Shown here piece after piece: positions 21,614 through 32,200 of a stretch of DNA of 64,000 bases. Numbering within the stretch: position 1 is the stretch's first letter; each line of letters begins with the position of its first letter. The notes below the pieces were generated by a model. That model saw only the letters and a program-made list of their open reading frames with translations. It was not told the DNA's origin and did not search any database. The translations under genes were made by a program, and so were the position numbers. The stretch lies in assembly GCF_000213175.1 (NCBI RefSeq), contig NW_009799101.1, forward strand, positions 3,361,236 to 3,425,235, given 5' to 3'. This DNA is from Neurospora tetrasperma FGSC 2508. Its lineage: Eukaryota; Ascomycota; Sordariomycetes; Sordariales; Sordariaceae.

Positions 21614-22444
21614 TCACAACTTCGCCCTCTCTGCCTCCTTCTTCTCCCTCCACCTCCTATCCACCCTCAAATTCGCCCAATAATTCCACAACGCACTCAC
21701 CACCGCCGCCGGCGGGCACATCCACAAGAACCACGCCCACCACCTCGGACTATACTTCTCCACCACCCCCTGCCAAAATACCCTCCGCACCTGCTCCTCC
21801 AACTCCCTCTTATCTCCATCATTCCAAACCACGCACCCCCTCCCCTCCCCCCTTTCCAGCGCCCTTTCCGCCTTCTCCCTCACATCCCCTTGACTCCTCA
21901 CCCGATTCTCCGCATCCTCCTGGCTCAAATGCGGATCCCTAGCCCTCAACCTCTCCATCTGCACCTTTGGATCCTTCACTCCAACCACCAATACCGTCCC
22001 GCAGAACTTGTCCAACTGACTCTCAAACAACAGCGGGATATCCAGCACCACGGCTCTGTATCCCTTCACATACGCCTTCAGCACCGCCAGCGCCATCGCC
22101 TTTCTTACGGCCGGGTGGACGATGGAATTTAAACGGGCGCGGTCCTTGCGCACCTCGGGGGAGTCACCAAAGACACGGCGGCCCAGGGCCGGGCGGTTGA
22201 GGGGGCGGCCTTTTCCTGTGGGGCCGTTTTCGGGCATATCGGGCCCGGAGGGAACGAGGAGGTCGGGCGTGGTGGGACCAAAGTAGGAGACGATGGCGTT
22301 GTAGCCGGCGGTGCCGGGCTCGACGACTTTGCGAGCGAGAAGGTCGGCGTCGATGATGGGGAGGTTATAGGGGGGTGAGGAGAGGAGGGAGGAGACGGTT
22401 GATTTGCCGGTGGCGATGGAGCCGGTTAGGCCTATGAGAAGCAT
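21614..22444 (-). CDS. CAB5: Dephospho-CoA kinase with C-terminal hydrophobic tail
   Basis: A single exon of 276 residues. It catalyses the last step of coenzyme A synthesis, ATP-dependent 3'-phosphorylation of dephospho-CoA. The P-loop GLTGSIATGKST (residues 5-16) is followed by IIDADLLARKVVEPGT, the family substrate-binding DAD segment. Then come LNSIVHPAVRK, VVLDIPLLFES and the lid region ERLRARDPHLSQEDAENRVRSQ, all family hallmarks. The C-terminus adds a Trp-rich hydrophobic segment (about 231-255, WWAWFLWMCPPAAVVSALW) and a basic end, probably a membrane anchor as in eukaryotic homologues. The start at the ATG directly before LLIGLTG is unambiguous. The symbol is the yeast name. Confidence 0.95.
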   Translation of the reverse strand: MLLIGLTGSIATGKSTVSSLLSSPPYNLPIIDADLLARKVVEPGTAGYNAIVSYFGPTTPDLLVPSGPDMPENGPTGKGRPLNRPALGRRVFGDSPEVRKDRARLNSIVHPAVRKAMALAVLKAYVKGYRAVVLDIPLLFESQLDKFCGTVLVVGVKDPKVQMERLRARDPHLSQEDAENRVRSQGDVREKAERALERGEGRGCVVWNDGDKRELEEQVRRVFWQGVVEKYSPRWWAWFLWMCPPAAVVSALWNYWANLRVDRRWREKKEAERAKL

Positions 22445-23477
22445 CTTGGTAGTTGTTTGGGGATGTAGTTGTTTGATGAAGTTTGAGTTGTGTGTACGAT
22501 TGTATGAACAACTGTGTGCAATGGCCTGAGGTGTATATGGATTGAGTGTATATTTACAAGTATACGCTGTTTCATGTCGATACTAGGTATTCTTCATGAG
22601 GTGATGTCGTTGATGTTCCCAAAATGGGCGGGTCGGGCAGGTGTCAACGATTGGTTCAGAAACATTGCGCCATCCAAGGATTCAGACGATGCGGGGGTGG
22701 GGTGACAGTCCACACATCCGGACAGGTAAGTACCCACTGAGCTCCATCTAGTGGTCAGTGTTTACGACACAAGCAGCCTAGCGATCACACTAACAGACAC
22801 ACGGCGTGATATGTGCCTTATTCCATTTGGCATATATCTCTTGCAGCTAGAATACTAACAGAAAGACTTTGCTGTTCATGCAGCAATATTGTACATAATG
22901 GCAGGTACCTCCTTGCATATGACAACCTCCATCATTTATCACAAGGGGTGCTCCTAGCCAACCTTGAACGACATCGTTTCATTCAATCTCAGGTCGACGA
23001 CCTTTCGATGACAGTCTTCATACCTCGAAGGGCACCAAAGCTAGGCAACTGGATATTTAATTAAGCACTGCTGTGAGGGGACCGATATCTAAGTAGCAAA
23101 CGTCCTGCAAACGCGATTGCCTGTTGCCAGAAACATTCTTTATGCATCCGTCTGCTTGCAATGTCAAGCAAGAACTAAACCAGGTAATAGTTTGACGTCG
23201 ACCCAATGTGCCAATCACAATTGCTACCTTCGGAAACTTCAAGCTTCTGTTTGCTTCCACTGAAGGCAAACCCTTTGAGCCGATTGATCGCAAAATGAAG
23301 AGGAAAACCAGAATCAAAACAAAAGACGCAATCCCAAGCGCCAGTGACCGAACCCGCAAAACGCCGAACCTTGCCAACGATGAATGGTGATGGTGTCTAC
23401 AGACATTAGCATCCGATGTCAACAAGCGCATGCGGAACAACTTACCAAGAAACCCGTCTCCTTTTCTCCATCCAGAC
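22445..23477. other. Intergenic region
   Basis: Promoter of the dephospho-CoA kinase gene and 3' flank of the Gln/Pro-rich gene. No recognisable coding or RNA feature. Confidence 0.5.
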
Positions 23478-24891
23478 TTAGGACTGCATGCGGACGGCGT
23501 AGAAGACGCCATCGTCGGTCATGTACCAGCGGCAGTCGCCAAGGTTGTCAATCGTGAACCTGTTGCGCAGGGTCCAGTTTCCGTCAACCTCACGGCAGCG
23601 ATACATGCGAGACGGGTCATCGTCGGCGGGCTTAAAATCCTGTGCCTCATCCATGTTGTTCTCATAAGCGATCTGCTCGTTGTTTGCGGCAACCTCACTG
23701 GCAGTGAGGCCCACGCCGAGAGCGGGCTCGGGATGAACGGCACCGGGGACCGCAGGCATGGGGGCAACTGGAGCATTACCTGCAACGATCACGGTCGCGC
23801 CCGGGGCGTACGCAGGCTGGGGCTGAGCCATCATCATGGGCTGGCCGGGGACAGGCTGGGCCTGGACCAAGACCGGCTGCATGGCAGGCTGCGGCATGAC
23901 AGGCTGCTGGACGATATAGCCGGGCGGAGCGGCGCCGGGAACCTGCTGCATCGGAACGGGTATTCCGGTAGCCTGTGACCAGTTAGCAAATTTCGACTCT
24001 TGAAAGCTCGTTTATCAGTGGCGATGTTTTGGAAAGCAGCAAGCAGTCAGGACACGGGAAGCAGTGGTTCACTCGAACTACTGGCAGTGAGGACGCAAAA
24101 AAAACAAGTGGAAAACGCAAATCAACGACACTTGCAAAGTATTGCTGTTGCTGTTGGTCCCAAGTCGGGTAGAGTCCGGCCTGCCACTGGCTCTGATAAT
24201 GGCCATGGTATTGGCTCTGGTACTGGTACTGTATCTGGTTGGGAGCCTGGTTCGGCACCTGGTATTACTGTGGGTACTGCTTCCCAACTACGGGCTCCTG
24301 CATGCTCGAGGACGGAGAACAAGTCTGACTGACCATATACTGAGCGGCCTGCTGGACAGGCATCTGGAGACCAAGCTGTCCGTCGTGGCGCGGGGTATAG
24401 TAATGAAGCTCAGGGCCGGTGGAGGTGTCGCCAACCTGGGGTTGGAAATGGACGCCAGTATTGGCCGGGGCGAGGGCGTACTGGGACATGTTGACTTGGT
24501 ATGTTGTTGGGAGGTAAGGGATCACGGTCTGGCACTGGGCGGTTTGCTGATTATAGCCGAGTTGCCACGGTTGGAGTTGTTGATAAGGCGACGCGGGGAT
24601 GAAGGAGGGATGGTGTTGCGCTGCCTTGTGGTCGGCTTGTATTCCTCCCGGGCCTGTGTGATGAGTGAAGACTTGTTGAGAGGACGTTGAAACTCCCGGG
24701 CCGGCAGGCGGAAAGGCGGGGTAGTGCTCAGGACTGGTCGGTTCTTCCTGGGCAGGTGACTCTTCCTGGAATGATGGACGCTTGCGCAGGGCGGACTTTA
24801 AGGGGAGTGGCTGGACGTCCTTCTCGAGGCCTTGTTGAAAAGAAACCCTCTTTGGAGATTTGAAGTTGGCCTTGTCTGGAGGCGCGCCCAT
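23478..24891 (-). pseudogene. Gln/Pro-rich RVSF-motif protein with an in-frame TAA, or unresolved splice model
   Basis: The frame from ATG 24891 encodes a disordered protein with KRVSFQQ near residue 14, KSALRKRPSF, and long Gln/Tyr/Pro-rich stretches. It stops at TAA 24265-24267 after KQYPQ. The same frame then continues as Gln/Tyr-rich sequence (NQIQYQYQSQYHGHYQSQ) to about 24130. A final exon, 23972-23478, is well supported: branch point GCTAAC, acceptor CACAG, phase 0. It encodes a Met/Pro/Gln-rich part and a compact C-terminal domain with YRCREVDGNWTLRNRF, DCRWYMTDDGVFYAV. TAA may be a C-to-T change from CAA. Alternatively the Gln/Tyr segment is intronic, using GTAGTT at about 24291 as donor (phase 0, about 319 nt). 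Function unknown. Confidence 0.55.
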
Positions 24892-25321
24892 GATGGGTTG
24901 GGACGCAAAGTTGGTTTCTCAAGGTGGACTTCCGGCGTGTGCGGTGGTCCGGCTTGAGTGGAGAGGGTTGTTTGTGAAGAATACGAGAGGAAGGAGGGCC
25001 CGAAGGAAATAAAAGGGAAGGGGCATGGGTGTAAGTGCGCGGCGTGGATTTAAAAAGGTGCTCGCTGACCGCCTCCACTTCTTGCCATAGGGTCGTCGCA
25101 GAATCTTCACCACCAGCACGGCTGCCAATGCAGTCCCTCTGACATCGATCTCTCAGCGTGTCTTGTGGCTAGCTTCCACTTCAGCGCGTGATCCTCTGCT
25201 GCAGAATCCGCCTGTCGTTGGGTAATCTCCAGAGGTGAAATCCGTAGAAGTGAGTGGTAAGTGAATGGAAGGTGATCCGCTGTTGCCTGGGGAGCGCAGA
25301 AACTGAGCGCGAGTGAAGGGA
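24892..25321. other. Intergenic region
   Basis: Spacer of about 430 bp between the Gln/Pro-rich gene and the end of the small CCC-headed gene, both on the minus strand. It holds the promoter of the former. Nothing else is recognised. Confidence 0.4.
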
Positions 25322-25695
25322 TCACGGCAAGATATCCACATGGGAAACCTGCAGCCCCGCGTTGTAGCCAAGCAACTTTGGATCTGTCGTTGAATCCTCG
25401 TGATCGTTGTCCTGCCAACAAACGCTCTTTCCTTCAAACAAGTCTTCGAGTCTGCTCGATGTCCTCGGATCCAAGAGAGAGTACTAACCCTCAGAGGTAC
25501 CTGACCTGCTGCTGCTCCCAATTTCTTGGGTGGAAATCTTGCAACAAGGAAAGCAAACAAACTTACCACATCGCGGAGCTCCCAGGCCCTCGTGCTCTCG
25601 TTAAACGCATAGTGATACTTGTCGCCGTACCGGTTGACCGGTTCGCGCTCGAAATCGACGTCGGCAAACGGCCAGCAAGGAATGCAACAGCACAT
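25322..25695 (-). CDS. Small putative protein starting MCCCIPCW (two-exon model)
   Basis: Exon 1 (25695-25567, 43 codons) starts MCCCIPCWPF and contains the charged segment RYGDKYHYAFNESTRAWELRDV. It ends at a perfect GTAAGT donor (25566). The best second exon is 25411-25322, giving 72 residues and a TGA stop; its branch point is weak, so this end is uncertain. The W-x-L-R segment resembles NWTLR in the C-terminal domain of the neighbouring Gln/Pro-rich gene, suggesting a shared small domain. The N-terminal Cys cluster could be palmitoylated (inference). Unknown function. Confidence 0.45.
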
Positions 25696-27514
25696 GTTGA
25701 CTGCTTCTTCTCTAATTGCTGTGGGTGCTTTCAATTCGGGGTATTTTTGCCGTTGTCGTGGCGGTAATGGTCCTTCTTCCTGATATGCGGCGGGCGCGGT
25801 ACAAATCAGTAATCGAGTTGGTTTGAAGTTTTTATGTCTCCCAACTGCGGCAGCGCAGTTGAAGTTCCGTCTTCCTAAAGTTCGTCTGCCTCTTTTTTTT
25901 TTTTTTTTTTTTTTTTGTTTTTTTTTTTTTTTTTTGATTAGGTACTTGGCGAAAGCCGGCCGGGGCAGGTATGAGGCTCCCGCAACCGAAAACGGGAGGC
26001 ACAACTCAAGGCACTTTACGCCCACATGACGACCCGGCTGTGACGACTGTTCTTAGTGTATGAAATTTATGAACGTATGCCTTGGCAGTATTCAGACATG
26101 ATCTATGATACCCGCCTACTCAAGATAGGAACATTACATTTCGTGCACCTGATCATCTTGTTTGTTGATACTTATGTCATCTACGACTTCATTGCCTGCT
26201 TGGTTTTTGTTGTGGTTCGTGAATGCGCTGCCCCGGTTCATCCTAAACTGACAAAGGTGGATAGGTCCGACGTTGTCTTCTTTCTATGCTAAAGTGTTAT
26301 GTTGGTATACTATCGAGTTTTTGTATATTCTTCAAGTGGCTTTCTATGGTGGTTTAGGAAGAAGGTGGGGATACATTACACGTTACATATGATCATGTCG
26401 AGCTCGCCTTTCTCCTTTTGCAACAGCATCCCACACCAGGAACCAAACGATGTAAGCTCGATGATGTGGTAGTTTCTCTTTTTATCACCAAAGATATGGA
26501 TGGGAAATTTCCTTTATTAGTCTCCGATCTTAGAGAAAGCTAGAACGGGATTTGTAGAGGGACTTAGCATGAAGAGGCAAAGTTGTCATCGTTACCGAGA
26601 CTTGTAGCTCACTACGTCTAGTCTGTCGATTCTCAAAGGATCGTATTTTCCTACCTGTCTTGATCTCTCAGCTTCCATGTATTGAAACTGGTGCTTGCCT
26701 GTTGTTCTCAAGCCGAAGATTTGCATGGGGAATACTCGAGGAACAATGTGCGTACGATTTCCGGTCTTGCGGCGAATATGGAATTCGTCGGAGATCATGG
26801 GCCTTATCCTAAGGGAGTGAATATGTTCATTCGCAGTCCTGCCCCTTAGTCGCTTCGAACTTTGAATTCACACCTGCTTGCAATTATTCTCGACACAAAC
26901 GTGTGCCAGGGTGACATGCCCAATATATCCCACACCAAACATTACCTCTATTATCTTATCATAAAACCCGGAGCCAACAGTCATGTACAACCCGCAATAG
27001 ACTCAAAGTTTGAATGAAGCCTGCCGCAATGCCCCATATGCCCAACCGGGGCGATTGCGCTCTATGTCCATATGATCCGCTATAATACATACAATTTTCC
27101 ACACACGGGGAGGAGAGAGATGAGACTAACCCTTGCGCTATGCACCACTATGCACACACCCTGCCCTTTGGCCCCTCTTCCATGTCCTGCCTTGTTCAAG
27201 CCCTGCCCAGCCCAGTGTCGCTTTATTTTCGTTCTTCCCTCTCTTGTTCGTACACATCCACCAGTCCGTGCCTGCTGCCCCTTTGCTCCGTGTTGACCCA
27301 AGAACAGACACACATCTTCTTCGCAGTGGTCTTCCGTGCTGGAGAGAAAGACACTGGTTTTTTTCTGTCGGTTCTCTCGAAGATTAAAATAATAGAGAAG
27401 GCTGGCTAGCTATGCACTCTTTTCATGGAGCAACGATAGATGGCCAGAGAGTCGTGGGATGAAGGGAACAGAAGACGACTTTTTTTTTTTCCTGTTTCAT
27501 TCTTCGTCCCCACT
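25696..27514. other. Intergenic region
   Basis: Contains the long T tract at 25891-25936 and AT-rich sequence. No gene is supported. The last part is the 3' flank of TIM23, with a short T run at 27481-27490. Confidence 0.5.
25891..25936. repeat. Interrupted poly(T) tract
   Basis: About 45 bases of T with a single G interruption, upstream of the small minus-strand gene. It is a poly(dA:dT) tract that could keep the promoter nucleosome-poor, or the tail scar of an insertion. Confidence 0.9.
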
Positions 27515-28295
27515 TCAGTCAACCTCGTTGGTCTGGGGGGAGGGGAAGAACGTCCTCCTGGTGACCTAGTGACACAGTCAAGTTAGCAAGGTGTATTTCC
27601 AGTCTACGCCTGCCATACGAAAAATGGTAACATACCGCCCAAGCACCGGCTATCGTCGCAACAATACCACCCGAAATCATCATGGGCTTCAGACCCCTGG
27701 TGCTCTTGAAGAGCATACCACTAAGCGCACCGGCCAGGATGGAGTTGGCGGCATCGTGCTTGCCCCTCACGTAACCAATGCCGGCGTTGATTAGGTTGTA
27801 GCAGATGGCGACAACACCGGCCGAGTTGCCGAGGTAGGGACCGCGACGGGTGACGGCGTTAAGGACGGAGTTGAGGCGCAGCTTGGGCGGCTGGCCGGCC
27901 GATCTCTGGAGACCCTCTTTCAAACCCCACGCGCCTCCGATAGTGAGGGCCGTCAGGTAGGTGATACCGGTTCCGTAGCAGAGGTCGTCGGTGAAGCCGC
28001 GCGAGGGCAGAACTGAGGCGCTGGCGGCATCGGGCAGCGGGGTATCCTCAAGCGAGATGTATTCTAGTGTTTCCTTGTTGAGGCCGGCGAGAGGGTGTAG
28101 TTGTGTGGGGTCGGCGAAGGAAGAGCTACCGAGAAAGGCCTCGACACCTTGGGGCTGGCTAGCATCGAAGGGTGAGGGATATGAAGGAGCGGTGGTGGTG
28201 GTTGTCTGAGGTGCGCTGGGGGCGGGTGCGGCGGGCTCTTGCTGCTCTTGCTGCTTCTTGTTGCCTCCGGTGAGGGTGTTCCAAAGGCCGGACAT
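27515..28295 (-). CDS. tim23: Mitochondrial inner-membrane translocase subunit Tim23
   Basis: Two exons, 28295-27636 and 27565-27515, give 236 residues. The 70-nt intron has a GTATGT donor, a GCTAAC branch point and a CTAG acceptor. The N-terminal half is soluble (Gln/Pro/Thr-rich, then LHPLAGLNKETLEYISLED, the intermembrane-space presequence receptor). The C-terminal Tim17/22/23 domain has four hydrophobic helices with GxxxG-like motifs (YGTGITYLTALTIGGAWG, GNSAGVVAICYNLINAGIG, ANSILAGALSGMLF, GGIVATIAGAWA). The product forms the import channel of the TIM23 complex for matrix and inner-membrane preproteins. The second exon adds only 16 residues, so a single-frame reading gives a wrong C-terminus. 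Confidence 0.95.
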
Positions 28296-29239
28296 TGTGA
28301 CTGAAGTGGAGGGGTTCGATGGGTTATCGGATCGTCAAACAGTTGGGAAACACGAAGCAGATAGACCGCGGACTGCTGCGCGCAAGAGTGGTGACGGGTA
28401 GCCGGAGGGAAGGGTGGGTGGGTGGTGCCGTCGGCAACTAAGTAAGCTATCGTATCTTCGGAGGAGTGACGGACGGGTCGGTGGGCGAGACGGATGGGAT
28501 CTCGAATTGGCTCCGGCTCACGCGCAACTTGGACCGACGCCTGTCTTGGCCCCCGATAACGTCGGAACTTCGAAAAAATTTACCTCTACGGCGCCCGCAT
28601 GGCCCGTGCGAGCGATTGGCGTCATATGTACCTCTACATATGAATATACATACTCTTAGGCTATGTCAACATATCGAAGTGGAAGTCAACGGAAGCTGTT
28701 ATGAAGAAGACCTTATTGAAAGGTCAACTGCAGTACATCGTGGGCATCTGAAGCTAGACTACGCCTTGAACAGAGATATTCAACGGATTCTCCATGTTCC
28801 CTTCATAGGTTTCTCAGGACTTCGCTTTTGCATCTTTTACGGGGTTCGTTTGTGATTCTATACAGTGCAGGGGTATCTCTTGGCATGGCGGCAGGCAACT
28901 TCAGACCCAAAACAAGCACGGTGGCCGGAGTGGATTCACCCCAGAACATGCGCAGTGGATGTAAACACACAGTGGGTGATGCTATAGGCCTTTGAAGATC
29001 CCAAAATTTCACAACTCGTCGCTCATACTTTACATGAGTGCCCAGCAGAGAGGTGGATTACTATCACAGTAACTTCAGGCCCTCAATTCTAACTGGGGGG
29101 CTCATTGACGGTCAGGCACTTACCACTCTTCGCTCCTTCTTCATTGCCTCCCTTTCCCCAGTCATCACTCTGCAACGAAGTCTCGGATGCACGTCTAAAC
29201 CCGGTCCCTCAATCATAACTTCCCTTTTGGACTGCGGGG
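28296..29239. promoter_or_regulatory. Divergent promoter region TIM23 / Trm732
   Basis: About 940 bp between head-to-head genes. It is GC-rich next to TIM23 and mixed elsewhere. No defined element or extra gene is recognised. Confidence 0.5.
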
Positions 29240-32200
29240 ATGGAGTCAACCCAAGTCCAGCAAAATGCCCCCGGCAGCAGCACCATTGACACGGACGCTC
29301 TGCTAGCCGGACTGGGCCCTGAAGTGTTTGAAAATGCCAACACCATCACCAAGTGGCTGTTGTCACAACCCACCGAGTCACTCCCAGTGTAGGTTTCTTT
29401 TCTTTCGGATATCTTCAGTTTCCAGTTATTCTTTGTGAGAAATTCTCAATCACACATATACAGACATTCACTAACACCAGTGTTAGCATCGCACAGGCAA
29501 TATTCGCCAAGTTGTTCAGCAACGCCTCCGAGTCTCGCCAGTATCACGGCAATGGTCACGATGTCGTAAGGCTCTGCAGCTTTGTTCAGCAATGCGCCAA
29601 GGCCAAAGACGAGAAGCTGAAGGAATGGGCCTTCACCGAGCCTGTCTCAACAAAGCTCTTTCATTTCTACCTTGAGTGGTATGAACACGACCCGCATCGT
29701 GCCCTGAGACTGATTCTCGATGTTCTTGTGGCCTCGGCGACCATCAATCCCAAACCCGAGACTGGGAAGGCAGTGAAGGAACACATCCTCAAGACCATCG
29801 TGGAGATTGTCGCTCGCAAGTCTGCCATGCAACTGACCAAGTCTGGCCTGCAGTGTCTGGACCACTTCTTGAACAAAAAGGTTCTTTCCCTCGACGATGT
29901 TGCTCGCAAGTATCGCGAGGTCGACTCTTCTGTCGCCGATCTACCTCATCTCTCCGTGTGGAAGTCCTTTGTCTTTGAGCTGTTCTCATGGATGGAGCTT
30001 CCCTACGTCTGCCCTCATGCCGGCAAATGTCTTGTGCATATTTTTAAGGGTTTAAGTACCCAAGAAAGCGAAAATTTCACTGTCGATGTTTGGAAGACGT
30101 GGCTACAGGAGGCTGTGGCCCAGAGACCAGCAGTCTTGGAGGATATCAAGAACTACGTCCTAGTTCCTATTTTCAAGACTGACAAGGTCGAATCTCTGAA
30201 GCTGCTCGAGGCGTTTAACCGCAGCGAGATACCCGTCGGATCTACACAGGATCTGACCGATCTGACTCTCTTGCTCCAGTTGGCGACACTCGAGACCGGC
30301 AAGCGGTTCGGTCTCGTGGAAGAACCCAGCAATGATATTGACGCTTCTCAGTCTTCAAGCAAGGTAACTCTTCGGGACACTGTCCTCGAAAGCTTCCTCA
30401 CACATCCTTCACTCTCCGTCAGATCCAGCGCTTTCTCCTTGTTGGTCTCATCCCAGGCCACTACGAAGCCCTTTTCCCGGATAGCGTTTGACCTACTCAG
30501 GAAGCACCTCGCCGCCTTCCATGCCGACTTTGACGCCAAATTGCGCAACGAGGTGCTCGGCTATACGAAGAACCTGATTCGGCGTGTTAAGAACGTTATC
30601 TCCGTTGCCCAGAGAAGCCTTGCCCAAGCAGCCAGCAAGCAGAACCCGGCGCCTGCGGACAAGGATACGACATCATCAAAGAAGAAGCCCGCTCCTGAGA
30701 ACTTGTTGAAGAGTCCCACTGAGGCCAGGGAGGTACTTGACCGCCACGAGGCTTTCTTTTCGTGGTACCTTGGGTTTTTGAAGGGTGAGCTTTTGCCCAC
30801 AACGTCTTACCAACGCCACATCACAGCCATGAGAGCGGCACTTTTGGCGTTGAAGGTTGGAAAACACGCTGGTGCCACGGATGATGTTGTCGATGAGGAC
30901 GTTTCAAAGTCAATATCTTCGGATTTCACTTGGATCCGCCTTCTTCTGGATCTACTCTTGGACCCTTTTGACGATGTCAGAGACTCCGCCTCTAACCTTC
31001 TGGGTTTGTTCTCTCAAGAAATCATCAAGTCCCCCGCACAACCCAGTCTCAATAGCAAGACCCAACTCGAGGTCTTGCAAGACTTTTGCCTAAAAGCCCG
31101 GGCTTTGGCAGACAGAACTGGCCGCGCTGATCACGGTGACGGCGCTGCTCGCTCCCAGGGACTTCTGTGCCGATGGTTAGATGGTGCAGATCTCCAGATT
31201 GCTCACATTTCCAAGATCATCAGTGGTCTTGAAGACAAGGTCACAAAGGCAGAGAAGGACTTGGGCCACGCCGCCATTGAGAACCCCGTACATCCAGATT
31301 TTGCCGCCATCAGCTATGCGTGGCCTGTGCTGGCCAAGGAGACCTTTTCCGAAACACAGTTGGAAGCCATCCATCAATTATATCAGCGCGTCTTCGACTG
31401 TGCCAAGCGTATTTGGGTAGCAGTCAGGCATGTGCTATGCGATGACTCTCCGGAAGGCCACTTGCCCGAGGAGATGGAGGAAATCGAGGGATTGGACACC
31501 AAAGACCTATTGAGTTACAGTTTCCGTGCAGTTCACGAGTCGAGCAACCTGATGCGACTGATGCTCCAGACGTTGCGTCTCACTCCAGGCCCGGGAGTGC
31601 CGTTCCCTCCTTTGCCCGTTTTCCAAGATACCGGGTACTTGACATTTGAGCAGCTTTCCAGCTTGAGGCATCGTGGTGCTTTCTCTACGGTATCTCTTAC
31701 TTTTACGACATGTTGCCAGCTTACGCAAAAGCTCCCCATTGTCTTCCACGAGACTGCAGGGTCCAACACTTTGCTTCGCGAATGGTACAAGGTATGTTTT
31801 GGAACTGATCACGGCTCTTTGGCTACCTTATGCTAACTCTCTGAAGGGCACCATCAACTGCATCATGAGTCAGGCCTCCACCACCCGTCGTTCTGCGGGT
31901 ATTCCTTCCCTAGTTGCCGGCATCCTAACAGCCAACGCCGAATCGCCCTCGTTCAACGAGGTTTTCAGCGAGCTTGAGGAGATTGGCAAGAAGCCGGTCA
32001 CGCAAGCGGAAACTGATGGATCGAACTTGCCACAAGTACATGCTCTGAATTCGCTCAGAGAGATCTTCAAGAGCTCATTATTGAGCAAGAAGGCCGAGGC
32101 TTACCTGGCCAGGACTTTGCAGCTGGCTGCAAACAACCTAAAGTCCGAAGTGTAAGTTGCAGACATGCACCAGCAGTCGGATCGAATGCTAACGAGATAT

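Noticed and set aside
25153-26025. 290-codon minus-strand frame covering the small CCC-headed gene
   Set aside because: It starts in a Lys run encoded by the poly(A) side of the T tract and reads through a perfect GTAAGT donor. Only the middle part is supported as an exon.
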